Shown piece by piece: positions 44,732 through 53,731 of a DNA stretch of 64,000 nucleotides (its first letter is position 1; each line of letters opens with the position of its first letter). The DNA lies in NCBI GenBank assembly GCA_963738325.1, contig CAVTWD010000004.1, positions 31,841-95,840 of the forward strand, read 5' to 3'. The position numbers and the translations under genes are program-made. Source of the stretch: CAVTWD01 sp963738325. Lineage in GTDB: Bacteria > Actinomycetota > Acidimicrobiia > Acidimicrobiales > Ilumatobacteraceae. Below the pieces are notes generated by a model that was given only the letters and a program-made list of their open reading frames with translations, did no database searches and had not been told where the DNA came from.

Positions 44732-47497
44732 GTGACCGCGGACGCCATCGGTCGCGGCGCCGAGCTGGCCGTGCTCACAACCGCTGCTCGCCGGGCGGTC
44801 GCCGGCAGTGGCTCGGTGGTCATCGTCGAGGGCGACTCCGGCATGGGCAAGACCCACCTGCTTGAAAGGTTCGAGCGGGAGGCCGGCGCCCACGGCATCT
44901 CGGTGCGGCGGGCGGCCGCCCAAGAGCTCGAGCGCCGCCGCCCGTTCGGATCGGTGTTCGATGCACTGGCTTCCCATCCGCGCATCCGCGACGTTGATCG
45001 CTCGGCCACCGAGTTCGTGATCGAGGAGGCGCTGCTGGCCCTGTTCGAGCGGACCGCCGCCGGTTCGCCTGTCGCCGTCGTGATCGACGATCTGCAATGG
45101 GCCGATCCCGCCACCATCACGCTTGTTTCGCGGCTGGCGAGGCTCGTGCCCCAGCTTGGGCTGCTGCTGGTCCTGTCCGTGCGCTCTCCTCCACGGCCGC
45201 CCGACGTGAGCCAGCTCCTGACCGTTCTGCGGGCGGGCGGGGCTCGAGACGTGTCGGTCGGGCCACTCGCCGATGAGGAGGTGGAGGCCATCGTGGTCGA
45301 CGCCGTCGGGGCTCCCCCCGGTCCTACCCTCTCCAAACTCCTGGCCGGCGCCGGCGGCAGTCCCTTGTTTGTCTGTCAGCTGCTCGTTGGGCTGCGGGCC
45401 GCCGACGCACTGCACGTCGACGACGACGGTCGAGTGGCCGCCGACGACGTCGGGATGCCGAGCTTGCTGTCGGCGGCCGTCCTCCGGCGCCTCGAGCAGC
45501 TCGACCTCGACACGGTCGAAGTGCTCCGGTTGGCCGCCGTGCTGGGCATGTCGTTCACCGTGGCGGAGCTCGGAGTGGTCAGTGGGCGTCGGGCCATCGA
45601 CCTGCAGCGGCCGCTCCACGCCGCGCTCGTCGCCGGCATCCTGCGGGAAGACGAGGTGCGCCTGGCGTTCGTCCACGACCTCGTGCGCCTGGCGCTCTAC
45701 AAGGACATTCCGCTGGCGGTGCGCGTGGGCCTGCATCGTGACGTCGCCGTTGCGCTGGCCGCGGCCGGTGCCCCCGCCCTCCAGGTCGGCGAGCATTTCT
45801 TGCGCAGCGCCGCTCCCGGTGATCGGGAGGCGGTGGACTGGCTCGAGCGGGCGGCCGCGTCGGCCGGCCGGCACTCGCCGGTGGCCGCGTCGGAGCTGTT
45901 GGAGCACGCCGAAGGCCTGTTGCCCGAAGGCGACGCCCAGCGAGCGCACCTGGCGCGGCTCCGGGCCCGTTACCTCTCCTGGTCGGGACGGGCCATGGAC
46001 GCCGAGCGGCTCTGTCGCCAGCAGCTCGCCGCCCACCCCGGGCCGGACGACGAACGCGCCGTGCGCCAGATCCTCCTGGCGACGTTGTTCGCCCAGTCGC
46101 GCGTGCGCGAGGCGCTCGAAGAGGCGGAATGCATCCTCGCCAACCCCTCGACCGACCGCTCTGAGCAGCCCCGCACGACCGCCGCCAGCGCCTGGGCCCG
46201 CATCGCGCTCGGCGATCTGGACGGCGCCGAACGGGCCGCCGGGCGAACCGTCGAACTGGCGACCGCGGCCGACGACGGTCCGTCCGCCCACGCCGCCCAC
46301 GTGACGCTGGCGGTCCTGGCCCGCATGCGGGGCTGGGCCGTCGCCGGCCTCGGCCATCTCGATCGCGCCGACCAGGTCGCCCGTCGCTCGGCCAAGCCCG
46401 TCGGCGAACAGAACCCCGCCGACGTGTGGCGAGGCATGCTCCTGTTCGACTTGGACCGCACCGACGAGGCCATCGACGCCCTGCGCCGAGGGCAGACCCG
46501 AGCCGAGGCCGGTGGGGTCGGCATGCTCGAGGCGATGTACCACGCCGCCATGGGCTGGGTGCTCATGGCCACGGGCGAGGTCGACGACGCGGCCGCCGAG
46601 TGCCGCAGCGGGCTCGATTTGGCCGTCGACCTCGGGACCGGCTGGCGCCTCGGGAGTTACGGGGCCCTGGTCGGCCTCGCCGTGCGGGGCGACGACCTGG
46701 CTGGCGCGGCCGAGATGGTCGACGCGGCCGATGGCTATCTGCGGCGCACCGGCGAGCAACCTCTGCTCGACCTGTTCCGCCAGGGCGAGGCCGAGCTGTT
46801 GGAAGCCCAGGGGCGAGTCGACGACGCGACCGACGTCCTCCTCGATGTCTGGCGGGGGTACCTGCGCGACGAGATGTACGGGTCGGTGCCATTCGTCGCT
46901 CCCCACCTGGCCCGGCTCATGGTGGCCGCCGGGCGTATGGAGATGGCCGACGAGCTCACTCCGTCGGTCGAGGTCGGCGCCCACCGGCTCGCCTCGCCCA
47001 CCGCCCGCTCGGCCGCGCTGACCTGCCGGGGGTTGCTCAGGAGCGACCTCGACGCCCTGGTCGCGGCGGCCGACATAGCCCGTACGGGGCCGCGGCCGTA
47101 CTGCGCCGCACTCGCCGACGAGGATGCCGGGCGCGCCCTGGCCCACAGTGGGCACCTCGCCGCCGCACAGCTGCGCCTGCTGGCCGCGATGGCCACATAC
47201 GAGCAGTTAGGGGCAGTGCGCAGCGCGGCCCGCACCGAGGCAGCGCTGCGCGCCGCCGGCATACGCCGAGGCCAACGAGGACCCCGCCGGCGACCCACAA
47301 CGGGCTGGGACAGCCTCACCGTCACCGAATGGCGAGTCGCCGACCTTGTGGCCACCGGACTGTCCAATCCCGACATCGCCGAGCGGATGTTCCTGTCGCG
47401 TCGCACCGTGCAGACCCACGTCTCCCACGTGCTGGCCAAGACGGGTTTCACGTCACGAGTCGAGCTGGCGGCCGCCGTGGCCCGCCGCGCCGGATGA
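44732..47497 (+). CDS. LAL-type LuxR transcriptional regulator with AAA ATPase, 921 aa
   Basis: Large ATP-binding regulator of the LuxR family. The Walker A motif GDSGMGKT is at residues 34-41 and a Walker B-like VVIDDLQWADP near 115. The middle 500 residues are helical repeats of the TPR/MalT type (for example AMDAERLCRQQLAAHPG and YHAAMGWVLMATGEVDDAAAEC). The C-terminal LuxR helix-turn-helix is complete: LTVTEWRVADLVATGLSNPDIAERMFLSRRTVQTHVSHVLAKTG in parts near 865-905. GTG 44732 starts the gene. It is flanked by inverted duplications and by hydrolase genes on both sides, which are its likely targets (inference). Confidence 0.92.
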   Translation: MTADAIGRGAELAVLTTAARRAVAGSGSVVIVEGDSGMGKTHLLERFEREAGAHGISVRRAAAQELERRRPFGSVFDALASHPRIRDVDRSATEFVIEEALLALFERTAAGSPVAVVIDDLQWADPATITLVSRLARLVPQLGLLLVLSVRSPPRPPDVSQLLTVLRAGGARDVSVGPLADEEVEAIVVDAVGAPPGPTLSKLLAGAGGSPLFVCQLLVGLRAADALHVDDDGRVAADDVGMPSLLSAAVLRRLEQLDLDTVEVLRLAAVLGMSFTVAELGVVSGRRAIDLQRPLHAALVAGILREDEVRLAFVHDLVRLALYKDIPLAVRVGLHRDVAVALAAAGAPALQVGEHFLRSAAPGDREAVDWLERAAASAGRHSPVAASELLEHAEGLLPEGDAQRAHLARLRARYLSWSGRAMDAERLCRQQLAAHPGPDDERAVRQILLATLFAQSRVREALEEAECILANPSTDRSEQPRTTAASAWARIALGDLDGAERAAGRTVELATAADDGPSAHAAHVTLAVLARMRGWAVAGLGHLDRADQVARRSAKPVGEQNPADVWRGMLLFDLDRTDEAIDALRRGQTRAEAGGVGMLEAMYHAAMGWVLMATGEVDDAAAECRSGLDLAVDLGTGWRLGSYGALVGLAVRGDDLAGAAEMVDAADGYLRRTGEQPLLDLFRQGEAELLEAQGRVDDATDVLLDVWRGYLRDEMYGSVPFVAPHLARLMVAAGRMEMADELTPSVEVGAHRLASPTARSAALTCRGLLRSDLDALVAAADIARTGPRPYCAALADEDAGRALAHSGHLAAAQLRLLAAMATYEQLGAVRSAARTEAALRAAGIRRGQRGPRRRPTTGWDSLTVTEWRVADLVATGLSNPDIAERMFLSRRTVQTHVSHVLAKTGFTSRVELAAAVARRAG

Positions 47498-47703
47498 TCC
47501 TCGCCGACTCCGACATCAGCCGAACGTTCGGACGTCGACCGCCCACACCTCATCGCTGACCGCGGTCAGCGGCCTGGTCGCGGACGCGTTCTGTCGGCCC
47601 TCATCGCGAGCTGCTTCTGGCGGCCACGAGAGAGCTCCCAGCGGCCCAGCAGCGACGGAAGTCGCAGGCCGCGAACGCGTCACCGGCCTGCCCTGCGCGG
47701 CGC

Positions 47704-47751
47704 GGCAAAGTGCGCCACCTGGCCGATGTCTCCGGCGAGCCGGCTGCGCAC
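47704..47751. repeat. Right inner inverted repeat beside the LAL gene
   Basis: Partner of 44666-44713 in reverse orientation. It lies in the stretch 47498-47890, where no gene is recognised. It shows that the DNA next to the start of the LAL gene has been copied and turned behind its end. Confidence 0.7.
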
Positions 47752-47889
47752 GCTCACGGAATGACCGCCGCCGAGATCGATCCCGAACACCGGGGACTCT
47801 TCGCCCATCGTGGGCTCGAACCGTGGCTCGACCTCGCGGACGACCGACGATTCGCCGCCCGGTGCGATCGAACTGACGCGCTGCACTCG

Positions 47890-48405
47890 GCGAGCCCAGA
47901 CCGTACGTGCTCGTCACCCATTTCTGCGGCAGCCTCATCGCCACGCTCGACACCCGGACCCACCCCGCCCGACGTCGCCGGCCTCGTCATGGTCGACCCC
48001 GCCACCCAGCTCATGGCGACCGTCGTCAGCGCGGCCGCTTTGGCCAACTGGGACGCCGCCAACGTCGCCACGTCGGACCAGGTCCGTGAGGGCGTGCAAC
48101 TCGTCGACGCATGCGCCCAGATCGACGCCGCACCACCCATGCCGCGGATCCCGGCGGTGGTGCTCTCTGCCGGCCAGCCGTGGCGGATCGACCTGCTGCC
48201 ACCCGAAGCGACACGCGACGAGATGGTCACCTTCCAGGACTGGCTCACGTCGCTCGACCGGTTGGCTGCCGACCTCGACGCCGAGCGAGTCATCGCGACC
48301 GACAGCGGACACGCCATCTACCTCGACAAGCCGGCGCTCGTCGTCGACGCCATCCGCACCATCGTCGACGACGTCCGCCTCGCGCCGACGGCGTCGGCCG
48401 GCTGA
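47890..48405 (+). pseudogene. Second copy of the alpha/beta hydrolase, truncated and frameshifted
   Basis: The C-terminal part is well preserved (DVAGLVMVDPATQLMATVV, then VLSAGQPWRIDLLP and TDSGHAIYLDKPALVVDAI), very close to the hydrolase at 43780. Before it, in another frame, lies PYVLVTHFCGSLIATLD, where the nucleophile elbow would read H-F-C-G-S, with Cys in place of Ser. The N-terminal half is not recognisable. It is a damaged inverted duplicate rather than a working enzyme, though a Cys-type hydrolase cannot be ruled out. Confidence 0.65.
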
Positions 48406-48480
48406 CCCGCTGCGCGCGCCCGGAGCTCACGGAGGACCACCATGCCTCGACGTTTCCTCGGATCCCTCGTCCCCATATGG
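48295..48480. repeat. Right arm of a 186-bp inverted repeat
   Basis: Partner of 43705-43890. It contains the end of the damaged hydrolase copy, CACGGAGGACCACCATGCC and the leader start ATGCCTCGACGTTTCCTCGG. The leader is not followed by a complete gene here; the beta-lactamase-like gene begins about 125 bp later. Confidence 0.8.
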
Positions 48481-48605
48481 GCCACCCGGACGATGTCTGC
48501 GCCGCGACGAGTCCGCACCATCGAGATCACAACCCGCTGTGCAGATGACCCGCTCGGCGGTCGAGCACACCGACCAAGTCCGACTTCGAACCGAAAGGAA
48601 TCATC

Positions 48606-49892
48606 ATGACAACCAGCTCGACCCGGCCCTGCTTCGGCGCCCGCCGGCGGACTGCGATCGTCGCCGTCACTGCCGGCCTGTTGGCGATCGCCGCCTGCGG
48701 GAACACATCGTCGTCGTCCCCCACGACGACGACGGCTCCGGCGGCGCCGTACGCCAACGAGATGGGCCCGGTGCTGGCCGAGCTCGTCGAGTCGATGCAG
48801 GTGCCCTCAGCGGTGGTCGTGGTGCGGTCGTCGAAGTTTGGCGACGCTACGTTCCGGTTCGGGTCGCGAGTGCTGGGGGGCGACGACCAGCCGGGCACGT
48901 CTGATCACTATCGGATCGGCAGCATCACCAAGACGATGACAGCCACGATCATCTTGCAGCTGGCCCACGAAGGTGAGCTGTCGCTCGACGATCCGATCTC
49001 CAAGTACCGACCCGACGTCCCCAACGGCGACAACATCACGATCGCCCAGCTGCTCGACATGCGCAGTGGGCTGGCGGGCTACACCGAGAACCACGCGTTC
49101 CAGCGGGCCGTCGACGAGGATCCCGAGCGGATCTGGAGTCCCGACGACCTCCTGGCCCTGGCCTTCAGTGAGCCGGTGTCGTTCCCACCGGGCACGGCCT
49201 GGCAGTACTCGAACACCAACTACATCTTGCTCGGACTGGTGATGGAGGACGTCACCGGCCAGACCGTCCCCGAGCTGTTCCAGGAGCGCCTGTTCGATCC
49301 GCTCGGCATGCACGCCACGGTGATGCCGGCACTCGACGACGCCTCAATGCCCACGGTGTACGCCCACGGCTACCAGTACGGAACGGCGGAGAAGACCTTC
49401 GGTACCGATCCCGCCTTGCCTGCCGATGAGCAGCAGGCGGCCGCCGACGGCGAGCTGCTACCTGCTGATTGGAGTGGGGCGAACCCTTCGATCGCCTGGA
49501 CGGCCGGATCGGTGATCTCGACCGCCGACGACCTGGTGGTGTGGACCAAGGCGCTGGTCGATGGCGCGCTGCTCGACCCCGAGACCCAGGCGCACCGGCT
49601 GGCCTCGATCCAACCGATCGATCCCGATCAGCCCGATGGCCCGGCCTACGGCTCGGGAATGATCAGAGCGGGCTCCTACTACGGGCACGCCGGCCAGATC
49701 TCGGGCTACGAGTCCCAGGTGGTCCGCGATCCAGACACCGACACGACCATCGTCGTCTTGGCCTCCCTGTCCGCATCACCTGCCGGCAGAGGCCCCGCCA
49801 GCGAGCTGTCCCGCGCCGTCAGAGCGCATCTGACCGAGACCGCCAGCACGGCCGCGACCAATGGACCCGAGCCGGCCACGAGCCATCCCTGA
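48606..49892 (+). CDS. Serine hydrolase, beta-lactamase/class C-like lipoprotein, 428 aa
   Basis: Beta-lactamase-related serine hydrolase (PF00144 type: esterases, D-aminopeptidases, class C enzymes). The signal peptide ends in lipobox LAIAAC with Cys31. Active-site motifs are S106-I-T-K109 (GSITKTMTA), YSN in QYSNTNYILLG, and HAG in YYGHAGQISGY near the C-terminus. ATG 48606 follows an AAGGAAT site. A linker rich in Ser/Thr/Pro follows the lipid anchor. It is probably bound to the outer face of the membrane. A role in antibiotic resistance is not indicated; many relatives are esterases or peptidases. Confidence 0.9.
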   Translation: MTTSSTRPCFGARRRTAIVAVTAGLLAIAACGNTSSSSPTTTTAPAAPYANEMGPVLAELVESMQVPSAVVVVRSSKFGDATFRFGSRVLGGDDQPGTSDHYRIGSITKTMTATIILQLAHEGELSLDDPISKYRPDVPNGDNITIAQLLDMRSGLAGYTENHAFQRAVDEDPERIWSPDDLLALAFSEPVSFPPGTAWQYSNTNYILLGLVMEDVTGQTVPELFQERLFDPLGMHATVMPALDDASMPTVYAHGYQYGTAEKTFGTDPALPADEQQAAADGELLPADWSGANPSIAWTAGSVISTADDLVVWTKALVDGALLDPETQAHRLASIQPIDPDQPDGPAYGSGMIRAGSYYGHAGQISGYESQVVRDPDTDTTIVVLASLSASPAGRGPASELSRAVRAHLTETASTAATNGPEPATSHP

Positions 49893-49997
49893 GCGATCCG
49901 ACCGCCCAGCCACCGTCAGCACCACAACGCCAGCCGTTCCCTGGCTGCTGACGTCGAGCTGGGACTCGATGATCCTCGATCTCACAAGGAGCCGAAC

Positions 49998-50371
49998 ATG
50001 CCCAGTTCCCTTTCCGCTGTCTACCGAAGCGCGGTCGCGTTCCTCATCGTCCCCGGCGTGGCCGCCGGGTGCGCAGATGTTGACGGCGCCTCGAACGGTC
50101 CATCTGCAACCACCGTGACATCCGCTGCGCCGAACCCCACCGGCGAAGCGCGCGGTACCGCGGGCCCCGAACAAGTGCCGACGATGTTCGTGCTCGAGGC
50201 CAACAGCGGTGCCGCCACCCCCATCGGTGACAGCGGAACCTACGAGCTCACCCTGAGCGGTGTCGCAGGGGTGACCTGGTTCGCCGACCGGCCGCAACGC
50301 GGTGCCGGCGAAAAGTCGCTCGCCAGGTTCGTGGAGGCCTGGCCATCGCGTTTCGCCGACAGCCCGCCGAA
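49998..50371 (+). pseudogene. Small lipoprotein gene cut at its 3' end by an IS6 element
   Basis: ATG 49998 begins a secreted protein with a signal peptide ending in VAAGC (Cys25) and a Thr/Ser/Pro-rich linker. The folded part starts with PTMFVLEANSGAATPIGDSG and continues with YELTLSGVAGVTWFADRPQRGAGE, a pattern of uncharacterised actinobacterial secreted proteins. The frame enters the IS6 left end at 50372 and stops 16 bp later, so the C-terminal half of the protein is lost. A ribosome site AAGGAG lies at 49987-49992. Confidence 0.65.
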
Positions 50372-51196
50372 GGCTCTGTTGCGTTGACGGATCGCGTGCC
50401 GGCGACGAGGGTGTGCCGATGAGACGTTGTCGCTGTGTCGCGCACCCCGCCAAGTTGTCCTCCGTGTTCGCTGGGTTTCGGTTCCCGCCGGAGGTGATCC
50501 TGTTTGCGGTGCGCTGGTACCTTCGGTTCGGATTGTCGTACCGTGACATCGAGGAATTTGCTCGCCGAACGCGGCTTCGAGGTTGATCACGTCACGCTGC
50601 ACCGCTGGGTGCAACGGTTCACTCCTTTGCTCGTCGACGCCGCCCGACCGTGTCGCCATGCTGTCGGGCGGCGCTGGTTCGTTGACGAGACCTACGTCAA
50701 AGTCGCCGGCGTGTGGCGGTACATGTACCGGGCGGTCGACGGATACGGCCAGGTCATCGACGTGTACGTGTCGGTTCGGCGTGACATTGCCGCGGCGCGC
50801 ACGTTCTTCACGACGGCGATCGCCGCGCACGGCGAACCAGAAGAAGTCGTCACCGACCGCGCGGCGCCGCTCGCGAACGTGATCGAAGAGTTGCTGCCCC
50901 AGGCGTTGCAGAACACGAGCAAGTATGCGAACAATCGGGTCGAGTGCGATCACGGCCGGTTGAAGGCGCGGCTGCGCCCGATGCGCGGCTTGAAGACCGA
51001 CCGCACCGCGACCGTGATCATCACGGGTCATGCGTTCATCCAGAACTTGCGCCGCGGCCACTACGAACTCGGTGTCGACGCCATCGCCGACCGTCTTCGC
51101 TGTGCTGCCGCGTTCGACGAACTCGCCACCGCGATCTGACCGCACCAGGCACGACGTGGTCTCACGCGAGCCCTGAACGAACACCGCAACAGCGCC
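50372..51196 (+). mobile_element. IS6-family insertion sequence, 825 bp
   Basis: Inverted ends are visible: GGCTCTGTTGCGTTG at 50372-50386 and, in reverse, GGCGCTGTTGCGGTG at 51196-51182 (13 of 15 match). The GGCTCTGTTGC end is typical of IS6/IS26-type elements. Length and the single transposase gene fit the family. The eight bases on each side (CCGCCGAA and TGGCAGCG) are not a target duplication, so the flanks have been rearranged after insertion, or the element moved by the co-integrate route. Confidence 0.85.
50419..51139 (+). pseudogene. IS6-family transposase with one-base frameshift
   Basis: The first part (FAGFRFPPEVILFAVRWYLRF and LSYRDIEE) and the second part (LLAERGFEVDHVTLHRWVQRF onward) are joined by removing one T from the TTT run near 50559. 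The DDE residues are in WFVDETYVKV, VVTDRAAP and the Glu of the NNRVECDHGRLKARLRPMRG block (the family usually has E in that helix). The end at 51139 is normal. With a single indel this may be an intact enzyme with a sequencing error. Confidence 0.85.
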
Positions 51197-51339
51197 TGGC
51201 AGCGGCTGAGTTTGGTCGTCGCAGCGATCCATCCCACCATTCCGCGGTCCTGTCGTCCGAAATCCAGACAGCGGACGACAGCCGCTGATTGGTCTCGTGT
51301 CGCCGGGAGAGGGGAGCGATCAGGGCGACTCGGATTCCC

Positions 51340-51879
51340 TCAGGTAGGACCTTCTGCGTTTTCGAGCTTGGCCCATATCCGGGTGATGGCAGCGATGTCA
51401 TCGTCGTTGAGGGGATCGACGAAATATTTCTTGACCGAAACTTCGAAGGTTCGTCTGACCGTCTCGGCGAAGTGCCGTCCGCTCTTGGTGAAGCTGATGA
51501 GCGACACCCGACCGTCGCCTTGGTCGGCTCCACGTTGGAGGTGCCCGGCATCGATCAGTTCCTGAACCAACCGTGATGCTCTGGTCGGGCTGACGCTGAC
51601 AAGTTTGCCAGACAGACCTCGAACCGACTGAGGCTCGGTCTCCATGAGCCAGCACAGGATCTCGACGGTGCTGAACGAGATCTTGTGCTGGTCCATGAGC
51701 ACGGCGTCGATCCGCCCGGTAACCGTGGCGTGCGTGAACAGCAGCGCAAACCAGCCGTTGACCTGGTCCGGGGAAATGATTCGCGGTTGCGATAGGGTGC
51801 CTTCACGCTCGGCAGCATACCCGAAAAGTAGTTGCTCGTCCAGTTGCATGCGCGTGCACGCATCTGTTATGGTAGGCAT
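51340..51879 (-). CDS. MarR-family transcriptional regulator, about 179 aa
   Basis: Winged-helix MarR protein: an N-terminal helix, the HTH core (FSTVEILCWLMETEPQSVRGLSGKL and SVSPTRASRLVQELIDAGHL), the wing (GADQGDGRVSLISFTKSG), and a long C-terminal helix for dimerisation. ATG 51879 or the inner ATG 51849 could be the start; the inner one begins the conserved MQLDEQLLFG. It is divergent from the SDR gene with an 84-bp gap and probably represses the SDR/F420 gene cluster and itself. Confidence 0.9.
   Translation of the reverse strand: MPTITDACTRMQLDEQLLFGYAAEREGTLSQPRIISPDQVNGWFALLFTHATVTGRIDAVLMDQHKISFSTVEILCWLMETEPQSVRGLSGKLVSVSPTRASRLVQELIDAGHLQRGADQGDGRVSLISFTKSGRHFAETVRRTFEVSVKKYFVDPLNDDDIAAITRIWAKLENAEGPT
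51848..51863. promoter_or_regulatory. Candidate MarR operator
   Basis: The inverted repeat ATGCG-N6-CGCAT contains the perfect palindrome GCGTGCACGC (51852-51861). It lies at the inner start codon of the MarR gene. MarR sites are usually 16-20 bp palindromes in the divergent control region, so it fits only if translation starts at 51849. Weakly supported. Confidence 0.3.
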
Positions 51880-51963
51880 GCATCCACGAACGGGAGACGA
51901 CCCCGTTTGCGGAGCGCTGCTCACAACCGGCGTTAACCCGCCGACAGAAAGGTAAAGGACACC

Positions 51964-52698
51964 ATGCCCAAACTTGATGGCAAGGTCGCCGTGATCACTG
52001 GAGCAACCTCTGGGATGGCGTTGGCAACGGCCATGTTGTTCGTCGCCGAAGGCGCCGACGTGTTCATCACCGGACGAGACAGGAACAGACTGGACGAGGC
52101 GGTCGCCGCCATCGGCCACAACGTGACGGGCGTCCAGGCGGACTCGGCAAATCTGAACGACCTGGCTCGCTTGGCCGAGACCGTGCGGGAGCATCACGGA
52201 CGAGTCGACGTCCTATTTGTGAGCGCCGGCCTCGGGTCGGTGTCCGACCCGTTGGGAAGCATCACCCCGGATACGTTCGATGCGATGGTGGGCGTGAACT
52301 TCCGCGGCACTGTGTTCACCGTTCAGTACCTGCTGCCGTTGATGAGCGACGGTGCCTCGATCATCCTGAACGGCACGACCAGCGCGACCAAGGGCATCCC
52401 CGGTGCCGGTCTCTACTCGGCGAGCAAGGCCGCCGTTCGTTCACTCGCGCGCACCTGGGCCGCGGAGCTGAACGTCCGCGGTATCCGGGTAAATGTCGTC
52501 AGTCCCGGTTCGATCGACACCGCGCTTTTCAGCACCGTGTCCCCCGAATTTCGGGAGCAGATCACCGCCGCCATCCCGCTCGGACGGCTGGGAACCAGCG
52601 AGGAAATCGGGACTGCTGCGCTGTTCCTGGCCTCCTCCGACTCCAGCTTCATCACCGGCGCAAACCTCGTCGTCGACGGCGGGTTCAGCCAGATCTAA
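51964..52698 (+). CDS. Short-chain dehydrogenase/reductase, 244 aa
   Basis: Classical SDR. The nucleotide motif is TGATSGMA at residues 12-19, where the last Gly of the usual TGxxxGIG is replaced by Ala. The catalytic residues S140, Y151 and K155 are present (NGTTSATKG and YSASK), and the sequence ends with the common GANLVVDGGFSQI. The preference for NAD(H) or NADP(H) is not clear; residue 38 is Arg (ITGRDR), which favours NADP(H). An AAAGG-rich ribosome site precedes ATG 51964. First gene of a cluster with two F420-linked genes. Confidence 0.93.
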   Translation: MPKLDGKVAVITGATSGMALATAMLFVAEGADVFITGRDRNRLDEAVAAIGHNVTGVQADSANLNDLARLAETVREHHGRVDVLFVSAGLGSVSDPLGSITPDTFDAMVGVNFRGTVFTVQYLLPLMSDGASIILNGTTSATKGIPGAGLYSASKAAVRSLARTWAAELNVRGIRVNVVSPGSIDTALFSTVSPEFREQITAAIPLGRLGTSEEIGTAALFLASSDSSFITGANLVVDGGFSQI

Positions 52699-52773
52699 CG
52701 GCGAGCGACGACCAGAGGAGTGCCTCATGTCGGCGCTCTGTCCGGATCACACGAACGACTGAAGGAGACATCG

Positions 52774-53628
52774 ATGCCTGACTACGGTCATCCCCTGCGT
52801 TTCGCAACATTCATCGGACCAACCAACTCCCCGCCCAGCCGTCCGGTCGAGTTGGCGCAGCTCAGTGAACGGCTCGGCTTTGACTTCGTCACCTTCCAGG
52901 ACCATCCCTACCAGTCGAGCTTTCTCGATACTTGGACTCTGCTGAGCTGGGTGGCCGCGCGGACCGAACGCATCGGAGTGTCCGGCAACATGCTGAACCT
53001 GCCGCTGCGTCAGCCACCCGCCGTACTCGCCCGCGCGGCGGCCAGCCTCGACCTGCTCTCCGGTGGACGGACCAGCCTCGGACTCGGAGCCGGCTTCTAC
53101 TGGGATGCCGTGCAGGCGATCGGCGGACGGCGGCTGACCCCGCTACAGGGCGTTGCGGCACTTGACGAGGCAATCGACATCATCCGCGGGGTCTGGGATG
53201 CCGACGAGCCCGGCGGCGTGGATGTTGACGGCGAGTTCTATTCGGTCCACGGCGCCGAGCGCGGACCCGCACCCGCCCACGAGATCCCGATCTGGATCGG
53301 AGCCCACAAGCCGAAGATGCAGGACCTGGTCGGGCGCAAGGCCAATGGCTGGCTGCCGTCACTGCCGATGATGGAGCCGGGCGGCCTGTCGAAGGGAAAC
53401 GCGATCATCGACGACGCCGCCCGGGCCGCCGGCCGCGACCCCCGCGAGATCACCCGTCTACTCAACATCTTTGCGGGCCAGCAGACTCAGGAGACACTGG
53501 CCCAGATGGCCGTCGAGGACGGTGTCAGCATCTTCATCCTGGCCAGCGACGACCCGGACGTAATCGAGTGCTTCGCCGCTGAAACCATCCCCGCCGTACG
53601 CGAACACGTCGTCCGCGAACGCTCTTAG
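52774..53628 (+). CDS. LLM-class F420-dependent oxidoreductase, 284 aa
   Basis: Luciferase-like monooxygenase fold of the F420-dependent type. Family blocks are SERLGFDFVTFQDHPYQ, SGNMLNLPLRQPPAVLARAAASLDLLSGGR, LGLGAGFYWDAVQAIGG and PIWIGAHKPKMQDLVGRKANGW. ATG 52774 has AAGGAG six bases upstream (52762-52767), so the open frame before it is not used. It probably uses F420H2 for reduction of an unknown substrate. It lies 75 bp after the SDR and 103 bp before the F420:NADP reductase-like gene. Confidence 0.9.
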   Translation: MPDYGHPLRFATFIGPTNSPPSRPVELAQLSERLGFDFVTFQDHPYQSSFLDTWTLLSWVAARTERIGVSGNMLNLPLRQPPAVLARAAASLDLLSGGRTSLGLGAGFYWDAVQAIGGRRLTPLQGVAALDEAIDIIRGVWDADEPGGVDVDGEFYSVHGAERGPAPAHEIPIWIGAHKPKMQDLVGRKANGWLPSLPMMEPGGLSKGNAIIDDAARAAGRDPREITRLLNIFAGQQTQETLAQMAVEDGVSIFILASDDPDVIECFAAETIPAVREHVVRERS

Positions 53629-53731
53629 CACTCCCCCCCGCTGCTGCGCGGCCAATGCTCTCTACGCAGCCCACCACACCGGCAAGAACCTGGTACCCAG
53701 CAGTTATCCACAGACAGCAAAGGAAATCGTC

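Noticed and set aside
44597..47155. Long minus-strand open frame of 852 codons opposite the LAL regulator
   Set aside because: Antisense shadow; no domain, while the plus strand has Walker A and a LuxR HTH.
48606..49892. Antibiotic-resistance beta-lactamase
   Set aside because: The motifs fit the broad serine-hydrolase family with SxxK and YSN, but the lipoprotein form and HAG motif do not single out a true lactamase.
50364..51204. Eight-bp target duplication around the IS6 element
   Set aside because: The flanks are CCGCCGAA and TGGCAGCG, which do not match.
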